Shown here: positions 21,936-32,858 of the stretch, in pieces | Numbering within the stretch: position 1 is the stretch's first letter | Layout of the letters: the number at the start of each line of letters is the position of its first letter | Source: Madurella fahalii | Lineage: Eukaryota > Ascomycota > Sordariomycetes > Sordariales | Length of the DNA: 64,000 bases | Direction of reading: 5' to 3' | NCBI GenBank assembly: GCA_029876055.1 | Contig: CM056876.1 | Location: 186,001 to 250,000 of the forward strand | Position numbers and translations under genes: made by a program | Notes under the pieces: model-generated | What the model saw: only the letters and a program-made list of their open reading frames with translations | Databases searched by the model: none | What the model was told of the DNA's origin: nothing

Positions 21936-22572
21936 GGAATTGCGATAATGGAGGGGTTTGAAGCCTCTGGCTGATATTCCTAATTCTTTTTCTTGTTTCG
22001 TTTTTCTTTTCTCTCCTGTTATAGCGATTACGATACCTTTGCCTGTTTAGTTTTAGCAGCGGAGCTAGCCTAGTAGACACAGTAAACCTCACGTAATGTT
22101 TAGCTTGAACAATATATTCAGGGGCCGTACACGTCGAACCCCCAGTCCTTTTGACTCTGTTAACACATCGAATGCTTTCCAGAATGAGTCGACCTTCCAC
22201 CAGGGATTCATCAAATGGATTGTGCGAGCCATGTCTGCCAAGAACTTAAAGCGCACCCTACTAAGTCAACTTCACCACTACCATTGGTGTTCTATCGCTC
22301 TTTAACTCTCGATAGTCGCGGAGCGAAGGCGGCCAAGGCGGCGATCTAGCTGCGGCTTCTTGGAGGCACAGCCGAGTCCAGTCCTGGACCGAGCCGGACC
22401 GCTTGGCAGCACGGTTTAATTAATGCTGTTCCGGCGGAATTAGGGCATGTAGTTACCAGGGCAGTGCGCGAAGTGAACCGGATCACTTGGCGTAGACCGT
22501 GGCATTGGAGCAAAAGACTGAACGACGTGAGGCTCGACGGCATTTTGTCGTTAACGATCCATCACCAGGACG
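21936..22572. other. Intergenic region after erdS
   Basis: Holds the erdS 3' flank and the promoter of the next plus-strand gene. I see no gene or repeat. Confidence 0.45.
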
Positions 22573-23402
22573 ATGGCCACACCAATGCCCGAGTGGCAGC
22601 CCAAGTATTCTTACTCGCCGTTGTCCGAGCCGGCTGTAGCGTTCGCTTCTCACCAGAGTGTCCCTGAGCTCGTCAACGAAGACAACACGACGAAGGAAAT
22701 TCGCAGCGTGTTGTCAGTAAACCGCCAGCTGACTCCGTAGCACACCTGAGCGTCCGCAACGCCACAAAACACACCATCGCCTAGGTTAACACCAGACGGG
22801 AAGCGACCGGTTCCACTTGCGGCCAGCGCATCCCGTGATGAGCCTAACCCGAGGAAGACAGCAGTCCGGATACTGTCCATCCTTGTTGGCGTTCTTACCG
22901 TAGCCGTAGTCGGTCTCGCCGTAGCAACCGGGGTCATAGCAAAACGCGCCGGTGATGCCGAGAGTTTGAACGTACAACTCGGTCTCGCCGAGACATGCCC
23001 TCTGCCGACCACCACCACCACCATAGCGACAGCGACAGTGACAGCCATGGTCTTCCCCCCGACCGGCCAGAACTCGCCAATAACGGTGCCGGTAGACCCC
23101 ATCACGACTGGATGCGCTGCAAAGGACGAGAAGATCTCCGGCACTACGTATACTACAGAACGTAAGCCTCGCCCCTGACCCCAGCCCTTGGTTCTCGTCC
23201 AAACCCACGCGATCCTAGCCACGGGCCCTCCTCGGGCGCCGCAGTTTACGGCAAGATAACTTTCGCACGCTACTGCAACCTTGAGACGCGGTACTTCCCT
23301 TTCTACGCTCTCGCCGCGGCCAGTTTCGAAGCATGCCTCGATGCATGCGCGGCGTACCTTTATTGCTGTGGATTGCACGCAGCAGGACGACGGCGGGCTT
23401 GA
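22573..23402 (+). CDS. Putative single-pass membrane protein with Cys-rich ectodomain, possibly truncated
   Basis: A working model of three exons (22573-22716, 22858-23161, 23245-23402) gives 201 residues. The N-terminus MATPMPEWQPKYSYSPLSEP is typical of a fungal class with a cytosolic PEWQ-type head. A membrane helix follows (VGVLTVAVVGLAVATGVIA), then a Thr/Pro-rich stalk (PLPTTTTTIATATVTA) and a Cys-containing region (ITTGCAAKDE, ARYCNLETRYF, SFEACLDACAAYL). The second intron is well supported. The first join is uncertain: 22737-22853 is an alternative to 22717-22857. Family proteins normally continue past the CLDAC helix with more cysteines; here the frame ends after about 11 further residues, while another frame reads AVDCTQQDDGG, which suggests a frameshift and a possible pseudogene. 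Function is unknown. Confidence 0.45.
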
Positions 23403-23969
23403 TGGACCAGGGATATGCCGCCAGCTATAGGCTTGAGTGCATGTCCATACTGCCCTGACAAATATTTCTTCCCTTTGTTTTATACTAGCGGCACAACCAG
23501 AGCGTTCTTTGCGAGTACGAACAATTCCTAGAGACAGGAGTTTAGGTTATAGATGCGCAACGGAACGGGTATTCAAGATACCATAGAGATGAAAAGGATA
23601 TTTAACGTCCAAGATATCCCGGAATAAAAAATAACTTGCCCTCCAAGTACTTAGGAATGATATTTGCGTCGTGGACATATGGCATACCACCCTTGTGTTT
23701 TCAATGCTCCTACCCCAAGTCACTCAAGAAGACCTAATCCAAATTTATGTGTAGCCGTGGACATGAGAAGTTCAATGAGGTACTGCGTCCGGTCCGGCGG
23801 ATCTAGTCTAATGATTCCATCACATGCGCTACGTACGTTCTGTTACTATAAGAGATGAGGCATGCTTTAACTACAGAGAGAAGCGACCCCGTTGAAAATC
23901 TAGCCTAGGTTCTAGAGCACCAAACCAACCTGTATCAACCCCAAATTCTAGACAATTCTTACACCGCTA
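23403..23969. other. Intergenic, convergent 3' ends
   Basis: This lies between the putative membrane protein (+) and the six-span protein (-). It is rather AT-rich. I see nothing else in it. Confidence 0.45.
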
Positions 23970-25035
23970 CTACAGACTTTGTTCCGCCTCTACGCCCCCG
24001 GAGTCGCGCCTCGACCTCACATGCTCAGCGCGCCAAAGCTGCTTCTCGCGCCTCAGGCACCAGCGCACCCAATAAATAGCAATGAAGGTCCAGATAATAA
24101 CGAAAACGAGAGGGCTTCCCCATCCTGGTAATATATGGTCAGCAAAGATTCTTATGAAGCGAAGCTAAAAAGGAGTGCAACATACCGACGCCATAGGCCA
24201 CCTTCTCGGGCACGGTCCAAATGACAACCATGGTTCCAATCCCATCCACCAGCGCCCCGACAGCCCAAAACCAATTCTGCTGCGCAATCATGGTCCTGAA
24301 CCGGGGGCTCACTTCGTACCTCGCCATCAGGCTATTCCTATACACCCTTCCACCGGCGCCGTCAACGCCGACGATATCCTCGATGATGGTCAGCACGAGC
24401 GGCGGGACGCGGGCGCCCTTGGGCACCGAGCTGATCTTGCAGGGGGCCGGCCGGCGGGTGACGTTCATCCACCCGCTCCAGACGAGCTGCAGGCCGATCT
24501 GGATGAAGAACAAGGGCACGGGGATGGCCAGCAGCCTGACGAGCGGGTCGTGGGGGATGGACCCGCCGATGAGAATCGCCGTCATGACGGTGTAGCCGAA
24601 CGACAGCGTCCAGTGGGTGAAGTCAAAGCTCCAGCGGGTGCCGCCGACGGGGCGGTACTTTTCGTCCTTGAGGATGAGCTTGAGACAGCGTAGGCCGAAC
24701 TCGATGCCCGTGACGATGCCGAAGAAGGAGGTGATGATGGCGAAGATGATGCCGTGGCGGAGCGTGGTGTGCAACGTGAGGCCGTAGTACAGGGCGATGG
24801 GGAGCAGCGCCGACTCGAGCACGAGGAGGAAGACGACGATGGCGAGCTTCAGCTTGTAGTCGAGGATGCGGTACCGCAGGCGGGGGAGGCCCGGGAGTTC
24901 CGCAAACTCTGGCACCGGGCCTGTGGCGGCGCATATCGTCGACGATGCGGCAGATGTGTCGCCCAGCGACGGGGAGCCAAGCTTTTCGGGCGGTGGTTCT
25001 TTGGATTCTCTGTTCGGTTTACTTTCGCGAGCCAT
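23970..25035 (-). CDS. Multi-pass membrane protein of unknown function
   Basis: Exons 25035-24186 and 24124-23970 on the minus strand give 334 residues. The first ATG is at 25035; the open frame upstream has only a TTG start. A polar N-terminus of about 55 residues (RESKPNRESKEPPPEKLGS) precedes hydrophobic helices: LAIVVFLLVLESALLPIAL, IIFAIITSFFGIVTGIEF, a segment around FGYTVMTAILIGGS, LAIPVPLFFIQIGLQLVW, WAVGALVDGIGTMVVIW, and in exon 2 LVFVIIWTFIAIYWV. That makes six spans and a basic C-terminal tail (RWCLRREKQLWRAE). Joining exon 2 restores the last span that the first exon alone lacks. I know no characterised member; it looks like one of the conserved ascomycete integral membrane families. 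Confidence 0.82.
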
Positions 25036-25738
25036 GATGGGTAGTAATCTCCTAGTGTGACAGTAGGAAAGCACCGGGAATGGATAAAGTGGGGATGATG
25101 CCAAAAGTTATAGATCACAGCTGTTTTGTCGAACGGCTCTAGCTGACAGGCAGGTTCTAGGCACATCGAGCAATGATGTCTGCCGCGGCCGGGCTGGCAG
25201 GGACGGGTATGCATGATCTGCAGAGGAAGCGGCGGGAAAGGATCATTTCACGAATCAAGAGCAATGCAAGGATATATTCTTGTCGCCTATTCTACATGGC
25301 AGTGCTTCGAAAATGACGTTCATGGAAGCTTTGTTCAATCTGGCATTCGGGGGAGACGTTCTGGGCGCTGCGGCGTTGCGTCAGGCGATGATGTCATCGG
25401 ATGTGGCAAACTGGTCCCTGCATAAAGCCCATCACTTGCCATTCGAGCACCCTAACCCTAAGCCTGCTACATCTCCCAGAATGCGCGCGGCTTGTCATAA
25501 GCGAATGATCTTGGAAAGTAGTAAAGTAGTAGTAAGTCATCTCATCTCATCCCTATCCATAAACACACCGCCGTTATGTGGCCTTTTGCACAATATTATC
25601 TGGTCCATCACAAGACTACTCACAATGGGAATTAAGTACTACAGTACCTACCTACTGACAACCGGATCAGACGACAAAATCGTCGGTTAACAAGGCTCAC
25701 TTGGTTACCTAGATTGTGAGGCGGACTCGCATCTCGGA
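25036..25738. other. Intergenic region
   Basis: Contains the promoter of the six-span protein gene. Two CCCTAA units occur at 25450-25461, too few to be a telomere relic. No gene is supported. Confidence 0.45.
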
Positions 25739-26299
25739 TCAAACCGAGACTGCCACTTGTTGCTGCAAGGCCCAGTCCTTGCCTAACGGCACCCTAAGCA
25801 TCCGTTGGAGCTCTTCCCGAAAAATCTCCACCCCTGACACCCCTGACCGGCCATCCTGCACCAATAACTCCAACTCCTCCTCACCTCTAGCGCTGAACAT
25901 CTCGCAGCTGCCATAAAACACGCTGTCGCCTGCGTCAAGATACAGAACAGGCTTGTTATCGATCTGGACATGGACCGAAAAAGGTTGGATAAAGAGGCTG
26001 GTCCGGCTGATGGATAAAGCGTATATGACCACGACCGAGCCAAATACCTTTGGCAGGAAGTCGACCAGGACCAGTTTCCCTGGGAGGAGGTTGATCGTCG
26101 CAAATTTAGTGACTCCGTTGGCTGTCGTGCGCAGGTTCGCCATGAAAAGTTCGGGGAACAGGTGGATCGTGTGCGTGTAGCACTCAGGCTTGTTTGGATC
26201 CCCACCAGCCGGAAAATTCCGAATTTGCACGACGGCAACCTTGCCTTCAGGGTTGGCGTGGAGGCTGTAAAATGTCTTTGTCGTAGTGATGGGTTCCAT
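25739..26299 (-). CDS. Hypothetical protein, single exon
   Basis: 186 residues from the ATG at 26299 (MEPITTTKTFYSLHANPEG). The open frame extends upstream to 26401 from an alternative start, with sequence that looks like leader. The chain is rich in beta-type alternation: VAVVQIRNFPAGG, ATINLLPGKLVLVDFLP, SVVVIYALSISRTSLFI and VHVQIDNKPVLYLDAGDSV. This suggests a compact beta protein. There is no signal peptide or membrane anchor; the hydrophobic stretch around SVVVIYAL is too short. I do not recognise a family. It lies in tandem with the membrane protein and the GMC gene, all on the minus strand, with separate promoters. Confidence 0.55.
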   Translation of the reverse strand: MEPITTTKTFYSLHANPEGKVAVVQIRNFPAGGDPNKPECYTHTIHLFPELFMANLRTTANGVTKFATINLLPGKLVLVDFLPKVFGSVVVIYALSISRTSLFIQPFSVHVQIDNKPVLYLDAGDSVFYGSCEMFSARGEEELELLVQDGRSGVSGVEIFREELQRMLRVPLGKDWALQQQVAVSV

Positions 26300-26734
26300 T
26301 GCGATTAAAGGCGCAAACGGCCCGGTTTCGTGGTGCTTCAGGTTTGTTGATGGGAGCAAACGGATGCGAATGAGAACCGGGAATCCGATTCTGTTCAACA
26401 CCTTTCAATGGCGAAGAGAGCTCGCGGGAAGATTCGACGGTGCACTCGGCTTTGTTTAATATTCTGACTCCTTGCTCATTATCAAACAGAGGACTCAACT
26501 GGCAAAGGCGCACAAAGGAACTACGTATGGATCAAGGCACCGCTGCTAAAACGCCAAGCATCGCACAATGCCTTTGAGCTGTCCGCAGAAACCACACAAC
26601 CTTGTTGGATCCTGAGTTACCTACTTGATGGATGTATGAACAGAGAGCAACGTGAAGACTGGATTAAATTCAGCCGGTGTAACCTATGACCCAAATCTTG
26701 TCCCGCATCCATTGCAACACGTGAAACGAGCGTG
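26300..26734. other. Intergenic region after the GMC gene
   Basis: Holds the GMC 3' flank and the promoter of the orphan minus-strand gene. Nothing else is seen. Confidence 0.45.
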
Positions 26735-28810
26735 TTACTCCTCCGCTGTCTTGGGCGTCCCATACCGAATGAGATCCGCAGCCTGTCGAAGCACGTCAGC
26801 AACCAATCTATTTTTTGGCCCCTTCCGCGGCATAGCTCACCTTCTCGGCGACCGCATAGACGGTCTGGCACGTATTCGCCCCGGGCAGCGTGGGCATGAT
26901 ACTCGCATCGACGACCCTCAGCCCCTTCACGCCGTACACTCTCAGCTCCTCGTCCACCACGCCCCCCAGCTCCCGCGGCATCATGGCGCACGTCCCCGCC
27001 GGGTGAAACTCGCTGGGGCTGAGCGTCTCCTCCAGGTAATCCCTCCACTGCGCATCGCTCTGCACGTCGTTGCCGGGCTGCACCTCCCTCGGCTGGTACG
27101 GCGCCGTCAGCGGGTTGTCCATGTAGTACCTCCTCGTGAACCGCAAGATCTCCGTCATGACGGCCGCGTCGAGGGGGTTCGTCAGCGCGCGGTAGTCGAC
27201 AACGGGCACGCGGTTGTAGGGGTCCCGCACGTCGATGTTGACCGTCCCGCGGCTGAGCGGGTGCAGGTCGACGATGATGCCGTTGGAGGCGCCGCCCGTG
27301 AAGACGAGGTTGTAGAAGGCCGTGTTGTTGGCCGCGAGAGCGGCCGAGTAAGACAGCATCTGGGCTCGGTAGCCGGCGGAGACGGTGGGGTCTGTCGACG
27401 CGGGTAGGTACGAGCCATGGTCTTGTGCCGCGAGAGCGGAGGAGATGTTGGACCAGCGTGGGGAGATGACTGGGAAAGGAAGCCAGGCTGCCGCGTTGCC
27501 CGTAGCGATGGAGTTGGGGCCGGTGCGGTTGGCTGCCCAGACCGCGGCGGCCCAATTGGCAAAGGTCCTGTTGCTAAACATGTCGTCGGAGCTGGGGTTG
27601 AAGGTGAAGTTGCGGTCTGGAAAGATCAGCGGATCAGTGAGTCGCTACCAACTCGGAAAGGGAAAACGTACACGTGTACGACGCCATGATAATCGGGTGG
27701 TCCTGGAAGTTCTGCCCGACTCCCGGGAGGTCGACAACGGTGGTAATGTTAGCCGAAGCGAGGAGTTTACTCGGCCCGATGCCGCTGAGCTGCAGGACCT
27801 GCGGGCTGTGGATTCCTCCAGCAGCAACAATCACCTCCTTCCTTGCGCTTACTACCGTTTCCACGCCAGGGTTTGCCATGGGCCGTCCCGAGCCGACCTG
27901 GACAAAAGAGACACCGGTGGCCGTGGTCCCGTTAAGAATGACTCTTCTCACCTTAGATCCAGTCACAAGGTGGTAGTTGGCTCGGTTCAAGTTGTCGTAA
28001 TGACCAGTTCTTGCGTAGGACCGCACCACAAGCTTTGGGTCCATAAACGTGGGGTACCAGTACACACCCGGCTTACCAGATCCGCTGTCCTCAACAATCG
28101 GAACCCCCGGTAGGCCCCTGAAAGCGTCCATGTGGAATGTGGTGCCAGGATACTGGAAGGACGGCCATCCAGCATACACTCCCGAAGTGTTCCCCCAGAA
28201 GCTCGTGTCGTAGGTGATGTTGGAGGATTCGGTGACGGCCTCATCCGGTGGCACAAATGTTAGAGCTTTTTTGAAGTAGGGCAGCATGCCCTGCCAGCTC
28301 CAGTGCGAGCTGTTGCTGAAGAAATTCCCCCATCGGTCGTAATCCTCAGCGGTGCCTCGAACTGTCATCATGGCATTTACTGCGGAACTACCACCGACAA
28401 CCTTTCCGGCAAGCACGGCGGTCGTTCGGTTGCGCAGGTTTACTTGCGGCACGGAGTTGATGTCAAACATTAAAGACGCGTCACTCATTCCAGAAAACCC
28501 TCCCTGCACCGTTGAGATGGAGGTAGAATTGCCTGACCACGAATCAGTAACAGCAGCCACAGTATGTAACAGCAAACCTACTGAGCTCGCCGTACTCGAT
28601 CACAAGCACCGTGGTTTCGCCATCTTCGGTTAGCCGATCAGCAACGGTCAGCCCCGCCGTCCCTCCTCCGACAATGACATAGTCGTATGCACTGTCCACA
28701 TCACGGGCATTGTGGAAGATCTTGGAGGCGCGAAGCTCTCGAGCATGTCCCAGCAAGGCTCGCTGGGACAATGCCAGGGTCGTGACAACCAGGTTGGTAA
28801 GTCGAGCCAT
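26735..28810 (-). CDS. Secreted GMC oxidoreductase (AA3-type, aryl-alcohol oxidase-like)
   Basis: Four exons on the minus strand, 28810-28582, 28532-27672, 27616-26841 and 26782-26735, give 637 residues. The N-terminus (MARLTNLVVTTLALSQRALLGHA) looks like a signal peptide. The ADP-binding motif is VIVGGGTAGLTVADRL and the first GMC signature is GKVVGGSSAVNAMM. AAGGIHSPQVLQLSGIG is the second signature. The C-terminal active-site pair is His568 (FHPAGTCAM) and Asn611 (LPGANTCQT). The last exon of 48 nt adds the end LIRYGTPKTAEE. Many N-x-S/T sites fit an extracellular glycoprotein. Such flavoenzymes oxidise aryl alcohols or sugars and can supply H2O2 or reducing power for lignocellulose breakdown; the acceptor and substrate cannot be read from sequence. 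It lies head-to-head with the GH7 gene. Confidence 0.9.
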
Positions 28811-31161
28811 GTTGTTCTCGCTTGAGCGCAGGCCGAGGATTATCCAACCTCGGCAATGGACATTGGAAGCTTTTTAATGAGATGGGTCTGATATTTGGAT
28901 GAAGTGCCGAGCCCGCCTCCGTTCCGCCACGTTGACATTTGAATAGCCTGAAAAAGCCATAAGCCTGTCAACCCCCCTGTTGGCACGAGGAGTGGTTAAA
29001 TGAGTTAGCGTGACGGAACGATTGGATCGAGTATAAATATGGCCTTTCAGGTACGCTGGTTATTTAAGTATGTGTGGGTTTGCCGTGGGCTTGATGCAGG
29101 TAGTATATGAGCAGCTGCGGGCAACGGCTGTTTGGGTCTTTCGGCCATTAGCCGGGTCATGTCCCAAGCGCCAGTCCGGTGCGGGGGCTTGATTAAATCG
29201 GCAGGAACCGAGTCGAGCGGCTCGGAATGCATCCGTAGCCGCCTTCGCCCCTTGCTGGGTGTGATGACTGTAAAAGGGGCCGCACCTTACGCATGGAAGA
29301 ACCACACGGCCTTTGATCGGGCGACATGTTCCTATGGATCGGCGGCTGGGAGTGTCCCGATGTAGGTTAGGAGCCATCTGTCAGCCCGAACACCAGAAAG
29401 CGTGGCCATGCCTTACCTAATCCGAGCGCAAGTATGCCTAATTAGTAGCAGGGTCCCCCCAAGCCTCTCGAAATCACCGGTTCTCAGGCACTTCTTCAGT
29501 AGGAAATAAATCTAGCCAGAACATGTAGATCGCAGCCTCGATGCCGGGTACGCTACTATAACCGTCAAGTACCTGGCATTAAAAATATGCTTTAGGTTCA
29601 GCCAGCCTCAAACTTCTTTCAGTGCGTCCGTCTAAGACGAAGCCGCAAAGCACCGCCAGGCCAATCGATAAACAAAGTAAAAACAAGCAGCTGGGTCCCG
29701 TACACGCTGCCCTCAGGGCGCCAAATCGACAAGCACGAGCAAGGGACTACACAGATCTACCAGAGGCCCAGTTAATGACCTAAGATACACAGATTCCCGG
29801 CCCGGCAAAAGATTGATTACGGCGGAAATGTCACGTTCACGATTGCTAAAGACAATGGTTAACGAAAGTGATTCCGTCGAAACTTGAATCGGAAATGGGT
29901 CGAATGGCAGCCTCTTCCATCACGTTGGATCTAGTCAAGGCCAGACCCATCGTCTCATGCGTGTTGCTCGGTGTGCGGTCCTGGAGTGGCTTACAAACGA
30001 GACAAACAGTTACTACGGGTGGCTGGATGGAGAAACCGCTGCTGTAAGTAGTGTTAACCACGGGCGTTTATTTCAAACCGGGCACAAGCAACTTTATGTA
30101 CTTTGCTGTGGCTGCTCATGAATACTTTCATCCGACGTGTGAAGCCATGATACTGATGAGAATACTGCAAGTTACAGATTCTTCCACCACCATCTATGCG
30201 CATGAGTAATACAAGTAACTTGGCGACAACGCTGAGGGAGTGACGCAGTAGGGGAAACGAGCCTATAGGGGCGTCAGTTACGAATTCCCCCTGAAACCTC
30301 TTATACCCTCTTATAATGAACTCACCTCTCTTTGCGTTTCTAATACTGAAATCCTATCCGAGAAGAATAGGGGTCAATGGCCTTGCTCGGAAGCGGTCAA
30401 TTGGCCTCTAAGAGCAGACACCCCGAAAGCTGTCTCACGACTCAGGTTGCAGTTAAACAAGGACCGAAGACACGGGGATCGGCCCCTTGTCCATAAGAGA
30501 TCGTCTTCTGTTTCTATGATTCATTTCTTTCCACTCAGCCTCTCATCAGATTGGACCTCCGATATTCCGCAACCTTGGGGCTAGACGTAGCGGCTGAAAC
30601 ATCCATGTCCGCTGCGAACGGCGCCGGGTTCAATACCGAGCCGCACGTTCACCAAGTTCAACTACCGGCCAACCCATCGCGTCTACCAGTGTCATTTGAC
30701 CAAGATCATACGCCGGGAGTCTCATGATCGACGGCAGGGGCAGCGGCTGCCGTTCGCCACGCACAACTCAAAACAGATTCTGCTGCTGAAGCATCTACAA
30801 TTTATCCCTACATTCTGCCTATATGTGTGTCTCGTCAATCTTTACACTGCGCCAGGCTTCACATCAGCCCACTGCCTTAGAGCAACGCTTGGACCCGCAA
30901 AACTCCGAACAGGACTGGGTTTGCATGTGTGATGCTCGGTGAATATCATCATGCGATATCGCACGCGGGTGGGAGACGCACCGAACTGGAGCTGGTAAAT
31001 CCTCCTAGCGGCTTATAGACTACAGGTACCGTCAGACTAGCCGTATAAATCTGTTTCTTTCCCATAAAGGATTTTGAAGCGCATTGGTTCTCCTTGACGT
31101 ACAACTCGGGAATCCGTTTTTCGATACTTTCCTTTGAAACAAAACCAACACCACCGTCAAG
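28811..31161. other. Long divergent promoter region between GMC and GH7
   Basis: 2.35 kb with no supported gene separates the two start codons. It holds a TATA box for the GH7 gene at 31044. Short frames at 29047-29377 and 30696-30932 show no family motif. Confidence 0.5.
31044..31050 (+). promoter_or_regulatory. TATA box of the GH7 gene
   Basis: TATAAAT lies 112-118 bases upstream of the ATG at 31162, a usual spacing. Based on sequence and position only. Confidence 0.45.
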
Positions 31162-32701
31162 ATGCCTTCCTTCCGCAAGCCACCACCCCTATTGGCCTCC
31201 TTGTTCACCACAATCCTACAACTCTCCATCAAGACCTCGGCTCAACAGATTGGAACCACCGTTCCCGAAGTCCACCCGCTCCTCCCTACGCAGTTCTGCA
31301 CCGCCTCTGATGGATGCACCACCCGCCAAACTCTGCTCGTAGCCGATGCCCTCAATGGAGCCCGCCCTTTCCATTTCCTCACTGACCCTTCTGTTTCCTG
31401 CGGCACTTCCGAAGCACTCAACAACACCTCCCTCTGCCCCGATGCAACCACCTGTGCCCGCAACTGTGTCCTCGAAGGGATCGACTACGGCAGCATCGGC
31501 GTCGCGACCCGTGGCAATGCCCTCACTCTACGGCAGTATTTGTTCAATGGAGAGGAGTACGAGAGTGTTAGTCCGCGCGTGTACTTGTTGGCGGAAGATG
31601 GGGAGAATTATGAGGGCTTGAAGCTGCTCAACCAGGAGTTGACTTTTGATGTTGACGTGTCGAGGCTTGGGTGTGGTATGAACGGCGCGTTGTATCTGAG
31701 CGAGATGGGGCTTGATGGTGGCAGGAGCGAGGTAAATCCCGCAGGGGCGAGGTACGGGACTGGATACTGTGATGCGCAATGTTTTACGAACGTGCCGTGG
31801 ATTAACGGCTTGGTAAGCACCTTATTCGCCGGCATGTGCCGATGCCTGTCACGACGGCGCTGACTAGGTGCCACAGCCCAACCTGAACGCTTCTGGAGCC
31901 TGCTGCAACGAGATGGACATCTGGGAGGCTAACTCACAAGCCAATGTCTTTACTCCCCACACTTGCAGCGGCACAGGGTCTTTCCTCTGCTCGGGAGACG
32001 AGTGCATCCGGACAGACGCCGGATCCGGCGTGTGTGACAAGAACGGCTGCGGCATCAACACATTCGCCCTAGGCACGCCCGATTTCTACGGCCCCGGTTT
32101 GACGGTCGATAGTTCGCGTCCCTTTACCATCGTGACACAGTTCCTCACCAGCGATAACACCTCAACTGGCACGCTAAGCGAGATACGGAGGTTGTATATC
32201 CAAGATGGCAATATCATTGCCAATACTGCTGAGACCACTAACGAGGAAGTGGAAAATATCCCGGGTGGATTCGAGGGTGCCATAACACAAGACTATTGCA
32301 CGGCTCGTGATGCATCCGATTTCCTGCGTCTCGGTGGCATGACAGGCATGGGCGAGTCGCTTGCGCGGGGGATGGTGCTGGTCATGAGCATCTGGAATTC
32401 GCCCGGCGACTTTATGAGCTGGCTTGATGGCGGCGACAACGGGCCGTGCAACGCCACTGCAGGCGACCCGCAGCGGATCGTCGAATTGACGCCGGATGTG
32501 TCCGTTACATTTTCCAATATTCGGTGGGGAGACATTGGCTCGACGTTTAATCTTTCGTCGGGTAGCAACAGCGAGGATGTTGTAGCTGGGAAAGCAGTGG
32601 CCGCAGAATCAGGTGCTGGAGTCGCCCAGGGACCGCCGATTGGGCTGACAACAGCAAGTGTTGTCGGCCTTGCCATATTCCTTGGGGCGTTCCTTTCGTA
32701 G
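31162..32701 (+). CDS. GH7 endoglucanase-type glycoside hydrolase with predicted GPI anchor
   Basis: Exons 31162-31812 and 31868-32701 give 494 residues. The signal peptide ends near SIKTSA, before QQIGTTVPEVHP. GH7 markers run throughout: YGSIGVATRGNALTLR, LGCGMNGALYLSEM, RYGTGYCDAQC, and the catalytic motif EMDIWE with nucleophile Glu232, Asp234 and acid/base Glu237. VMSIWNSPGDFMSWLDGG and VTFSNIRWGDIGST resemble endoglucanase I more than cellobiohydrolase I, so an open cleft cutting inside beta-1,4-glucan chains is likely. In place of a linker and CBM1, the C-terminus has a small-residue region (VAAESGAGVAQG) followed by a hydrophobic tail (TTASVVGLAIFLGAFLS), the layout of a GPI attachment signal. 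The enzyme would then stay on the cell surface. It is divergent from the GMC gene. Confidence 0.92.
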
Positions 32702-32858
32702 AGGCCGATGGCTGGATTCTGGATGGCTGGCCCATCTAGCTGGTTATAGACAAGGGCGTACTTAGATATGATTGTATAGTAGCTTAGATTTCGCTTAGCG
32801 TTGGTTCGATATTGACTGATTTTGCTTGATTCGACGTGCTTGCCGGCAAACGGAGCTG

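Noticed and set aside
25450..25461. CCCTAACCCTAA, telomere-like
   Set aside because: Only two units. A telomere relic would need many more, and flanking genes are ordinary on both sides.
26617..27555. 312-codon minus frame overlapping the GMC gene
   Set aside because: Shadow of exon 3 of the GMC oxidoreductase in another frame, Arg/Pro/His-rich and without motifs.
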